This document shows, piece after piece, positions 6,651 through 11,956 of a DNA stretch of 39,249 nt. Source of the DNA: a virus. Below the pieces are notes generated by a model. That model was given only the letters and a program-made list of their open reading frames with translations, did not search any database and was not told where the DNA came from. The position numbers were made by a program, and so were the translations under genes. The stretch spans positions 1-39,249 of the IMG/VR virus record IMGVR_UViG_3300018414_000013. One strand, given 5' to 3'. Every line of letters starts with the position of its first letter. The first letter of the stretch is position 1.

Positions 6651-7005
6651 TGTTTTCTCCTTGTGCGCTACGCTCTTCAGCCGCTGCGATGGCGGCGCGA
6701 CTTTTGTAGAGCCTTTCAAGAACGGCTTCAGCTTTAATAACTTCGTCAGCGCCGCAATGCCCTGAAAAATTGTTGCAGTAATTAACAAGGCTTTCTAATG
6801 CTGGTTCTAAATCCTCCAGCAGCATCTGATTCACTGGCTGCGGGGCGGGGAGTGCGTTCTCATATCGAGCCAGCTTTGCGTAAGCCAATGACAGGTCGTT
6901 TTGAATTGACGCCGAAACCACGCCTGTTTCGTAGCCACGACCAGCCAATAGCCATGCACTGCGCTCATCGTTAGTTGTTAAATCGCACCACAGTTTGTTG
7001 ATCAT
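6643..7005 (-). CDS. Hypothetical protein with shared PQPVNQML module
   Basis: A 120-residue protein with a unique N-terminus (MINKLWCDLTTNDERSAWLL) followed by a module PAPQPVNQMLLEDLEPALE...RAAIAAAEE. The same module ends the protein encoded next upstream. The DNA is shared too: 6817-6843 and 7116-7142 match at 26 of 27 bases, and the stretch near 6677-6700 matches 7017-7040. This indicates a duplicated gene segment attached to different N-termini. Ribosome-binding site GGAG lies before ATG 7005, which overlaps the neighbour by four bases. Function unknown. Confidence 0.72.
   Translation of the reverse strand: MINKLWCDLTTNDERSAWLLAGRGYETGVVSASIQNDLSLAYAKLARYENALPAPQPVNQMLLEDLEPALESLVNYCNNFSGHCGADEVIKAEAVLERLYKSRAAIAAAEERSAQGENNV
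6817..6843 (-). repeat. 27-bp direct repeat shared with 7116-7142
   Basis: The two copies differ at one base and encode the PQPVNQML segment of two adjacent genes. A second pair of identical blocks (about 6677-6700 and 7017-7040) encodes the shared RAAIAAAE helix. Both pairs lie in the same order, so the shared segment was copied as a unit. Confidence 0.85.
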
Positions 7006-7499
7006 TTCTTCACTCCTTCAGCCGCTGCGATGGCGGCGCGGACTCTTGCAATTGTTTGCTCCATCGCTTGGTAGTTGTATTGTTCCAATCGCCAGAGCGC
7101 ATTTTTCAGCGCAGTCAGCAGCATCTGATTCACCGGCTGCGGAACGGGGGAAGGTCTATCTCCCGGCTCGTCCCACCAGATGCAGCCTGGCGCATCCTCG
7201 GGCTTACAAGTGCATTTGCGCTTAGAACATCCGCGGTCCATCATTCGACGCATAGTGACAGTCCAGTCTGCACCGGGGAGCGGTTTCGCCGGCTCCTGCG
7301 CCCGCAGTGCTGCAAGCTCGTTCAGTTCTGCTTTGCTTCTATCCGGGTGGTGCCACTCTGACAGTTCAGCATTGAGAATCCGAACACACTCGTTCGCTTC
7401 GGCAAGCTCGGATTTCAACTTTTCATGCTGAAATTCCCAGTGCGCTGCATCGGCGCGAGCCTCGGTAAGCTGGCGTTGCAGTTTGTGTTCGTCAATCAC
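7002..7499 (-). CDS. Coiled-coil protein with cysteine cluster and shared PQPVNQML module
   Basis: A 165-residue protein beginning at GTG 7499, which overlaps the previous stop (GTGA). The N-terminus is a coiled coil (QRQLTEARADAAHWEFQHEK through ILNAELSEW). A cysteine-rich middle (CSKRKCTCKPEDAPGCIWWD) could bind zinc. The C-terminus is the PQPVNQMLLTALKNALWRLE module ending RAAIAAAEGVKK, also present in the next gene. The family is not recognised; such proteins are common as variable accessory genes in phages. No membrane segment. Confidence 0.74.
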   Translation of the reverse strand: MIDEHKLQRQLTEARADAAHWEFQHEKLKSELAEANECVRILNAELSEWHHPDRSKAELNELAALRAQEPAKPLPGADWTVTMRRMMDRGCSKRKCTCKPEDAPGCIWWDEPGDRPSPVPQPVNQMLLTALKNALWRLEQYNYQAMEQTIARVRAAIAAAEGVKK

Positions 7500-7675
7500 T
7501 TTGTTTCCTCCAGGTTTTTGATCAAGGAGTCCAGGAGAATTTTCAGAATTTTTGCTTTGCCGATGAACTCGATTTTGGACATTGACGACTCACTTAAAGT
7601 AACCTGCTCTTTCAAGCAAGCCATGTGAACCGACATTTCTCCTACCCAAACAGACCACAAATTTTCTACTTTCAT
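7496..7675 (-). CDS. Small hypothetical protein (59 aa), first gene of leftward operon
   Basis: Read on the complement from ATG 7675 behind AAAGGGG to TGA 7496-7498. The protein reads MKVENLWSVWVGEMSVHMAC and continues with a helix (IEFIGKAKILKILLDSLIKN). It is the first gene after the candidate leftward promoter at 7751-7780 and its stop overlaps the GTG start of the next gene. No known domain. The strong ribosome-binding site and the overlap support it. Confidence 0.68.
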   Translation of the reverse strand: MKVENLWSVWVGEMSVHMACLKEQVTLSESSMSKIEFIGKAKILKILLDSLIKNLEETK

Positions 7676-7734
7676 TTGTTACCCCTTTGTTGAATGATTA
7701 CCCCATTTGTGTAACGGGATGCGTAGATTGTAGT

Positions 7735-7750
7735 GGACTTTTAAACGTCC
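7735..7750. promoter_or_regulatory. Operator-like dyad
   Basis: GGACTTTTAAACGTCC is an inverted repeat with a single mismatched pair. It lies directly downstream of the candidate leftward -10 element, where a bound repressor would block initiation. The KorA-like protein of the same operon is a possible ligand; this is inference. Confidence 0.4.
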
Positions 7751-7780
7751 TGTATAGATTGAATGTGTAATAATTTGTAA
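7751..7780 (-). promoter_or_regulatory. Candidate sigma70 promoter for the leftward operon
   Basis: On the minus strand TTACAA (7780-7775) and TATACA (7756-7751) are separated by 18 bases. The first gene of the operon starts about 76 bases downstream. It is back to back with the rightward promoter at 7800-7828. Confidence 0.5.
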
Positions 7781-7799
7781 CAGACAACGAAAAAAGTGC

Positions 7800-7828
7800 T
7801 TGCGTTGTTTGCAATGCTCCTATAGAAT
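7800..7828 (+). promoter_or_regulatory. Candidate sigma70 promoter for RNA leader and NinG operon
   Basis: TTGCGT (7800-7805), a 17-base spacer and TAGAAT (7823-7828). The same TTGCGT -35 element with a 17-base spacer recurs at the late promoter candidate 10987-11015, suggesting similar recognition. Expected start near 7835, giving a leader of about 450 nt before the first gene at 8285. Confidence 0.5.
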
Positions 7829-7860
7829 TGCCCTCAATTGTTACTGTTGCGAGTAGCAGG

Positions 7861-7940
7861 GAAAGGCCGTTTACACATGCTCTTGCCCTTGAAAAAGGGT
7901 CGCAACCAAGGGCAGTTGTAAATGGCCTTTTTCGTTTTCG
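7861..7940 (+). ncRNA. Long hairpin with U-run: candidate small RNA or attenuator
   Basis: An outer stem pairs 7862-7875 with 7917-7930 (14 pairs including one G-U). An inner stem pairs 7883-7891 with 7907-7915, and an alternative inner hairpin (CCCTT/AAGGG around 7886-7899) competes with it. The right arm runs into TTTTTCGTTTTC, the arrangement of a rho-independent terminator on the plus strand. With the promoter at 7800-7828 this predicts an RNA of roughly 105 nt, with read-through giving the longer leader of the NinG operon. No known RNA family recognised. No convincing protein is encoded across it. Confidence 0.5.
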
Positions 7941-7945
7941 CAGCA

Positions 7946-8284
7946 ATAGGAATCCGGACCAAAGTTCGCCGGATGCAAGTGAGACTCAGAACTCAGCCAT
8001 AGGTAACAATTCGCTGCGCTCGTCGGACACCATTACGACAGGGGCGCGGGGATACTTGGTACTGTGGGATAGATTTGAGATACCAAGCAAGGCGGCGAAG
8101 CCAGCACCTTGAATCGAACGGCTGGCGGGTCTAAGTGGCTCCGGATAGGAAACCCCTATTTGGTGGATTTAGTGAAGGGCTATCTTGGCTTGTGCTAGGA
8201 TGGCTGGGTCACGTTCACCAAATAGGAAAGATGGGAAGACAGGGAATTAAGGGGAATCGGAGATTCTAGTAAATAGGGGAGAAA
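7946..8284 (+). promoter_or_regulatory. Structured gene-free leader with alternative pairing to a ribosome-binding site
   Basis: About 340 nt without a convincing gene. Perfect or near-perfect local stems are ATCCGG/CCGGAT (7952-7957 with 7969-7974), CTTGGTA/TACCAAG (8055-8061 with 8081-8087), GCCAGC/GCTGGC (8100-8105 with 8121-8126) and an 11-bp stem 8155-8165 with 8216-8226. The strand at 8153-8161 (CCCCTATTT) is also perfectly complementary to 8271-8279 (AAATAGGGG), which contains the ribosome-binding site of the gene at 8285. The two pairings exclude each other, as in a translational riboswitch or attenuator. No known class recognised. Confidence 0.5.
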
Positions 8285-8479
8285 ATGGCGGAAATTCCTG
8301 ACTGGCTGATCGCGCACCGCAAATTGATGGTAGAACACATCCTATTTTTGGATGAATCAAATTCAGACTATGCCAACTATGCGGTAGCTAGCTATATCAA
8401 AGAAGAAAACTGCCCATTCCCTGAGTTAAAGAAAGCTGTGATTGATGAACTCGCAAAGCGCCAACAAAAAGCAGACTAA
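8285..8479 (+). CDS. Small hypothetical protein (64 aa) upstream of NinG
   Basis: Starts at ATG 8285 with AGGGGAG four bases upstream, a ribosome-binding site that can be sequestered by pairing with 8153-8161. The protein (MAEIPDWLIAHRKLMVEHIL, then helical and acidic, ending DELAKRQQKAD) is soluble and of unknown family. It overlaps the NinG start by 35 bases, so the two are probably translationally coupled and the leader would control both. Confidence 0.72.
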   Translation: MAEIPDWLIAHRKLMVEHILFLDESNSDYANYAVASYIKEENCPFPELKKAVIDELAKRQQKAD

Positions 8480-9041
8480 GGCTACCAAGTGCAAAATCTG
8501 CCGCAGTGAGTTTGTTAAGCGGTCAATGACCCACAAATGTTGCTCACCTGAATGTGCCCAGGAATTTGCCAAGCTGGAACGTATAAAGTCTCAAAAGAAG
8601 CAAGAGCGCGAAATATCGAAGATGGTGCGTGATAAGAAAGACGCATTGAGGCCGATATCTGAGTTCCTTGAACGGGCGCAAGCTGCGTTTAACCGCTATG
8701 TCAGGGTAAGAGATCACGACTATGGCTGCATCTCTTGTGACAAAACGAAATATTGGCCTGCTCACTTTCACGCCGGGCATTACAAGTCTGTGGGCGCTGA
8801 TTCTTATCTCAGGTTCAACCTTTGGAACGTACACAAGCAATGTGTGCAATGCAACCATTTCTTTTCTGGCAATGTGAACGAATACGCAAAGAGACTGCCA
8901 GATCGTATTGGGAAAGATAGGTTTGAATTTTTGGAATCGAGTCCCAAAACGCGCAAGTACACAAGGGAATACCTTGAACGGCTAACGAAGATTTTTAACA
9001 AAAAAGCACTCAGGGCAGAAAAGCGGTTAAACCTTGGCTGA
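8445..9041 (+). CDS. ninG: NinG/Rap recombination endonuclease-like protein
   Basis: A 198-residue protein matching lambda NinG (Rap), a structure-specific nuclease that acts on branched recombination intermediates. The N-terminal zinc cluster is CKICRSEF with HKCCSPEC. The middle is a long basic helix (KSQKKQEREISKMVRDKKDA), then RVRDHDYGCISCDK, HFHAGHYKSVGADSYLRFN and the CVQCNHF cluster, which together are the NinG HNH-like zinc region. The start is ATG 8445; a TTG one codon earlier is less likely. It lies inside the coding region of the small upstream gene. NinB is encoded about 5 kb away, on the same strand. Confidence 0.9.
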   Translation: MNSQSANKKQTKATKCKICRSEFVKRSMTHKCCSPECAQEFAKLERIKSQKKQEREISKMVRDKKDALRPISEFLERAQAAFNRYVRVRDHDYGCISCDKTKYWPAHFHAGHYKSVGADSYLRFNLWNVHKQCVQCNHFFSGNVNEYAKRLPDRIGKDRFEFLESSPKTRKYTREYLERLTKIFNKKALRAEKRLNLG

Positions 9042-9302
9042 TTTTTCCGTACCAGTCTCAGCCGCTTTCAATTTGCGCCCCATTGGAGTAAAATTCATGC
9101 ATGGTTTAGCATCGACTAGCCATTGTCCAAGCACAGTTTTATCCCTGTGCCGTGGCACGTATCTTTAACAATCTGCACCTCCTCTGCGAGGTTTAAAACC
9201 AATCGCTGCGGGCTTGTTCCCGTAGTCGATAGGCGGTAGGCAATGGGACTTCTAAAGGGACCGTAAAAAGTCCCATTGCTTCACTGCGCTATTTTGGGCA
9301 AC
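9042..9302. other. Convergent intergenic region with hairpins
   Basis: No gene seen in this 260-base gap between NinG (rightward) and a leftward gene. It holds a perfect 11-bp stem (CAATGGGACTT at 9241-9251 with its complement at 9268-9278, 16-base loop), and small hairpins GTGCC/GGCAC near 9149-9160 and CCTC/GAGG near 9178-9191. None is followed by a clear U-run on the plus strand, so these are not obvious terminators for NinG. They may form a structured 3' end or a protein-binding site. Confidence 0.5.
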
Positions 9303-9324
9303 AAAAACCCGCACTAGGCGGGTT
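9303..9324 (-). terminator. Rho-independent terminator of the leftward small-gene operon
   Basis: Stem AACCCGC/GCGGGTT (9306-9312 with 9318-9324, loop ACTAG). On the minus strand the stem is followed by a run of five T residues. It lies five bases after the stop of the last leftward gene at 9329. Confidence 0.75.
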
Positions 9325-9328
9325 CGGT

Positions 9329-9577
9329 TTATCTTAATAGTGCGGCACAAAGTAGATCAGCTTCTTTGCTATCTAGTGCAGTATCAAAGCCTTCAATGTA
9401 ATCTTCAAATTGAGGGTGATTTTTGGGCAACAATTGACCGGTGCCGGTTCTATGCGATTGCACCACAATTCCAGCGCGAGTAAGGCAAGCATTGTATTTT
9501 CCTGAATTGTGCAGTTCACGCGACACTATCGGCATGGATGGGCGCGGCGGTACAAGTAAGTCTAATGCGTCAGTCAT
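9329..9577 (-). CDS. Hypothetical protein, last gene of leftward early cluster
   Basis: An 82-residue protein (MTDALDLLVPPRPSMPIVSR, then a hydrophilic middle with LLPKNHPQFEDYIEGFDTAL). Ribosome-binding site AAGGGG precedes ATG 9577, and a terminator follows its stop. No recognised family, signal peptide or membrane segment. The C-terminal FDTALDSKEADLLCAALLR is a predicted helix. Confidence 0.68.
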   Translation of the reverse strand: MTDALDLLVPPRPSMPIVSRELHNSGKYNACLTRAGIVVQSHRTGTGQLLPKNHPQFEDYIEGFDTALDSKEADLLCAALLR

Positions 9578-9598
9578 ACGTTTCCCCTTAACTTAAGA

Positions 9599-9614
9599 CC
9601 CGGACTATTCCGGG
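9599..9614 (-). other. Intercistronic hairpin
   Basis: CCCGGACTATTCCGGG forms a perfect 6-bp stem with a 4-base loop between two leftward genes. There is no U-run, so it is more likely an RNA-stabilising or attenuating hairpin than a full terminator. Confidence 0.45.
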
Positions 9615-9622
9615 ATTGATGT

Positions 9623-9814
9623 TCAGTAGTAATTGGGTGTTGTATCGTTGTTTCCAGCGTACAGGCTTTCAACGTAAAAGGGCTTGAAAACTCTAGCGTA
9701 GTCGCCGTCCGAAAAGCCCTCGCAATAGTTCTGGTTTTGTGGATATTTTTTCTCACCTGGACGTGGCTTGCCGTCATTGAACCCATGCTCATAGCCTAAT
9801 TCGTAATCTGTCAT
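9623..9814 (-). CDS. Small hypothetical protein (63 aa)
   Basis: Start chosen at ATG 9814 (MTDYELGYEHGFNDGKPRPG) behind GGGGG; the frame is open further upstream but no ribosome-binding site supports a longer form. The sequence has repeated aromatic-glycine pieces (LGYEHGFNDG, YCEGFSDGDYARVF), a style often seen in small phage proteins of unknown function (GYxxGFxDG pattern). No membrane segment. Confidence 0.66.
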   Translation of the reverse strand: MTDYELGYEHGFNDGKPRPGEKKYPQNQNYCEGFSDGDYARVFKPFYVESLYAGNNDTTPNYY

Positions 9815-9897
9815 ACATTCCCCCATAAAGTTAAAACCGAGCAGCAGCACTCGCATATGCGCCCATTGTGACAGGCGCATAAACTAGGGCTATTGGG

Positions 9898-9987
9898 TTA
9901 CATTCTCCAAAAGTAAACAAAGAGTGGTCCAAAGAACAGGGCAGCTAGAATCACTGCCTCGATTAGTTCGCGTAGGTATCGGCGCAT
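9898..9987 (-). CDS. Tiny membrane peptide (29 aa)
   Basis: ATG 9987 to TAA 9898-9900 on the complement, starting four bases after the stop of the preceding gene. The peptide has an N-terminal charged part (MRRYLRELIE) and one hydrophobic span (AVILAALFFGPLFVYFW). The composition is that of a single-pass inner-membrane peptide with the positive end in the cytoplasm. The ribosome-binding site is weak, so this call rests on position and composition only. Confidence 0.4.
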   Translation of the reverse strand: MRRYLRELIEAVILAALFFGPLFVYFWRM

Positions 9988-9991
9988 GGTC

Positions 9992-10321
9992 TTAGAACTG
10001 TTGGTAGATTACAGAATCGTTGCCAACTTCGCCCAACACCATTGTGTTGTCTTCCAAGTATTCAAGCACGGTTTCTTTGATATCGTCGTCGTCTTCGCAA
10101 CCGTTAATATCGATCTGGTAGTCTGCTGCAACTTCGGCAAACGTCGATTCTGCGAAGTCACAGCAAAGCGCGATAACATCGAGTTCATACTCTTCGCCCG
10201 TGTCGTTTTCAAGCTCTTCCAAACCATTGAACAAGACTTCAAGCCCTTCATGGCTAAAGTTAGTCCGGTCCATATCTTCAAAAGCGCGACGGAATGAATA
10301 GATATCTACGGTTTGCTTCAT
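9992..10321 (-). CDS. Highly acidic hypothetical phage protein
   Basis: A 109-residue protein from ATG 10321 (MKQTVDIYSFRRAFEDMDRT), behind GGAG. It is very rich in Asp and Glu (GLEELENDTGEEYELDVIAL, NGCEDDDDIKETVLEYLEDN) and ends VIYQQF. I recall widespread phage proteins with the ELDVIALCCDF core and a QQF end, of unknown role. Such a strong negative charge is compatible with DNA mimicry or inhibition of a host DNA-binding protein, but this is inference. It follows the 38-residue ORF in the operon whose promoter is at 10490-10517. Confidence 0.8.
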   Translation of the reverse strand: MKQTVDIYSFRRAFEDMDRTNFSHEGLEVLFNGLEELENDTGEEYELDVIALCCDFAESTFAEVAADYQIDINGCEDDDDIKETVLEYLEDNTMVLGEVGNDSVIYQQF

Positions 10322-10325
10322 GATG

Positions 10326-10442
10326 TTATGCTCCAATATGAAAGGTAAGTTGTGCGAACTGCTTGAGGGTCAACGGGCGAAACCCGTGAATGTGAGCTTC
10401 CAGGACATGCCTACTGTAATGAGTACGTATGAATTTAGACAT
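10326..10442 (-). CDS. Small ORF (38 aa) directly downstream of the leftward early promoter
   Basis: Read from ATG 10442 (AGGGG upstream) to TAA 10326-10328, ending just before the next gene, whose ribosome-binding site lies inside this ORF. The product MSKFIRTHYSRHVLEAHIHG with FRPLTLKQFAQLTF is basic and His-rich. It may be a coupled leader peptide or a small regulator. No family recognised. Confidence 0.5.
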   Translation of the reverse strand: MSKFIRTHYSRHVLEAHIHGFRPLTLKQFAQLTFHIGA

Positions 10443-10489
10443 TGTGTTTAACCCCTATGTAGTGTGTACTGCGTTGTGCAGTGCTTTGG

Positions 10490-10517
10490 ATTCTACGCAT
10501 TCTGGAGATGTTGTCAA
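10490..10517 (-). promoter_or_regulatory. Near-consensus sigma70 promoter for leftward early genes
   Basis: On the minus strand TTGACA (10517-10512), a 16-base spacer and TAGAAT (10495-10490). The -35 is the exact consensus. The first ORF starts about 48 bases downstream of the -10. The -35 lies within the dyad at 10511-10530. Confidence 0.7.
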
Positions 10518-10530
10518 CCACAATTGACAA
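10511..10530. promoter_or_regulatory. Operator-like dyad overlapping the -35 element
   Basis: TTGTCAACCACAATTGACAA has perfect 7-base arms around a 6-base centre. One arm contains the TTGACA -35 of the leftward promoter, so a bound protein would occlude RNA polymerase. It also places a TTGACA on the plus strand, but no good -10 follows that at normal spacing. Confidence 0.55.
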
Positions 10531-10980
10531 ACTATTTACTAGGGACAAACCCTACTGTGTATCCATCCAGCATCACCAGCCGCCGTCATTGAGATCGATG
10601 CTATCCATGTAGGCTAGCTGAGATGCATGTACGCTGCGATGCCCTTTCCCGGCTAAGGCATCCTCTATGGATGATGGTATCCCTACTAGTAGTTAGTAGC
10701 TCCCATAGCTCCCATAGTGCAGTAGCCCATAGCTTGCAGGTCACCTAGTGCTTGGGTCTACCACCGATAGTACCTATATCTTCCCGTAGTCGGTCCTAGG
10801 CATCACACCCCCACCCGCTACCCCACCATAGCCCCAAGCCTGATCGACGCTCCTAGAGCGATCTGATGCGTTCTAGCGCCATTCCCGCCGGTGGAATCCG
10901 AGGGCAGGGGGGGGAAAGTTGGATGGTGAGGAAAAAGTTTCATGGCACTTCCACAAAATTTCTAAAAAAATTCGTTCTCT
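10531..10980. other. Gene-free, CTAG- and repeat-rich block; candidate cos/pac or origin region
   Basis: About 450 bases with no gene on either strand. It contains seven CTAG tetramers, three CCCATAG direct repeats (10702, 10711, 10726) with further CCATAG/CTATGG copies at 10826 and 10665, hairpins such as CATCC/GGATG (around 10659-10673) and an interrupted inverted repeat around 10842-10863, and a run of eight G at 10907-10914. The right part (10930-10980) is AT-rich with a run of seven A. Its position just before the terminase gene pair is where cos and pac sites commonly lie. I cannot show cleavage from sequence alone. Confidence 0.45.
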
Positions 10981-10986
10981 GATCAC

Positions 10987-11024
10987 TTGCGTTAATAGAA
11001 AATGTATGTTAATATCTTATTAAC
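10987..11024 (+). promoter_or_regulatory. Candidate late-operon promoter with operator dyad over the -10
   Basis: TTGCGT (10987-10992), a 17-base spacer and TAATAT (11010-11015). A perfect dyad GTTAATATCTTATTAAC (11008-11024) covers the -10 and start point. GTTAATA occurs three times (10991, 11008, 11032). A longer CACTTG...GTTAATAG...AAAAT block is repeated on either side, ending just before the ATG at 11048. Confidence 0.6.
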
Positions 11025-11047
11025 TTCACTTGTTAATAGGAAAATAG

Positions 11048-11329
11048 ATGTCTCAACAGCAGTTAGTTTGCGATTGGTGCGGTCAGAAGTTCTGGCCTAA
11101 GCAAAGTTGGATGCACAACAAATGCAGGAAGGAACATGAGACGAGGGATCTCCCTGAACCGGAGGAGCCTCTGCCAAAAATTTCTGCCAAGGTAATATCA
11201 AGCTCGATCAGGAAACGCGGTAGACCAAAAACCCAGACTGAGGAGCAAAGGAAGGACAAGTGGCGTATCTATATGCGTTCGTACATGGCTGACAGACGTG
11301 CTAAGATCAAACTTAGTGAATCGGAGTAA
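11048..11329 (+). CDS. Small zinc-finger protein with AT-hook-like motif
   Basis: A 93-residue protein, first gene of the rightward late unit, behind TAGGAAAA. It has CDWCGQKFWPKQSWMHNKC, a short zinc-knuckle or treble-clef-like motif, then an acidic proline linker (DLPEPEEPLP) and KRGRPKTQ, an AT-hook-type minor-groove motif, followed by a basic RIYMRSYMADRRAK helix. The combination indicates a DNA-binding protein, possibly a regulator of the AT-rich repeats next to its own promoter or a packaging-site binding protein. No named family. Confidence 0.78.
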   Translation: MSQQQLVCDWCGQKFWPKQSWMHNKCRKEHETRDLPEPEEPLPKISAKVISSSIRKRGRPKTQTEEQRKDKWRIYMRSYMADRRAKIKLSESE

Positions 11330-11332
11330 CAG

Positions 11333-11956
11333 ATGGCAACCAAGACTAGCAGCGCCAAGGCAAGTAACCCAAAGGCGAGTAGCCAAAAGGCAAATAGCCC
11401 AAAGGCAAGTAAAACTACAAAAGCGGGACCGGTTAAGACCACCAAGCCGCGCAACGAACTGATGAGGATCAGTTACACCCATGACGCGATGATTGATGCC
11501 TTGATAGCCAAGCCTACAATTACCAATCAGGAATTGCAGGAGATGTTTGGCTACTCCACCGCCTGGATTTCCCGGATTCGTTGGTCGGATGCCTTTCAGG
11601 AGCGTCTTAAGGACCGTAAAGCCGAACTGGTGAACCCCGAACTAATCCTCAGCATCGAGGAAAGAATCAAGGCTATTGTTGGCAAGTCTTTGGAAGTCTT
11701 GGAAGAAAAACTCCAAGGCGATGCTTTGGACGTCCCCGATAACCTCGTTTTGAAGGCTCTGGAACTAGGCTCCAAGGGGCTTGGTCTTGGCGGCTACTCG
11801 AACGCCCCGCAGGTACAGGTGCAGTTGCCACAGGCAGATCATCTCTCACGCTTGGCTGAAAACCTCTTGCTGTTGCAGAAAAAACACAAAGAGGCTGATA
11901 TTCAGATGGTTGTAGACGTAACCCCAGTAAGCGAAACCCCGAAAGGATCAACATGA
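11333..11956 (+). CDS. Terminase small subunit-like HTH protein
   Basis: A 207-residue protein two genes upstream of the large terminase. A low-complexity Lys/Ala/Ser N-terminus with repeated KAS units (residues 1-40, similar to histone-like tails) precedes a helix-turn-helix region (ITNQELQEMFGYSTAWISRI near residues 62-81). A coiled region (EERIKAIVGKSLEVLEEKLQ) and a GLGLGGYSNAPQVQVQLPQ segment follow, like the C-terminal tail of HTH-type small terminases. It would recognise the packaging site, probably in the gene-free block upstream. GGAG precedes the ATG. No direct catalytic motif is expected. Confidence 0.72.
   Translation: MATKTSSAKASNPKASSQKANSPKASKTTKAGPVKTTKPRNELMRISYTHDAMIDALIAKPTITNQELQEMFGYSTAWISRIRWSDAFQERLKDRKAELVNPELILSIEERIKAIVGKSLEVLEEKLQGDALDVPDNLVLKALELGSKGLGLGGYSNAPQVQVQLPQADHLSRLAENLLLLQKKHKEADIQMVVDVTPVSETPKGST

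Noticed and set aside
7698-7946. 82-codon minus-strand frame across the divergent promoter region
   Set aside because: It would overlap the promoters for both operons, has no ribosome-binding site and crosses the hairpin.
7828-8112. 94-codon plus-strand frame over the candidate RNA
   Set aside because: It starts at TTG with no ribosome-binding site, has no recognisable domain and covers the terminator-like hairpin. The dense stems explain the region better.
9160-9260. Possible tRNA-like or group I intron remnant in the gap after NinG
   Set aside because: No acceptor/T-arm arrangement (no GTTCRANNC-type T loop with a matching 7-bp acceptor stem) and no intron core could be found. Only simple hairpins are present.
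10681-10740. CRISPR-like repeats in the gene-free block
   Set aside because: The CCCATAG copies are only seven bases long and irregularly spaced, so this is not a CRISPR array.
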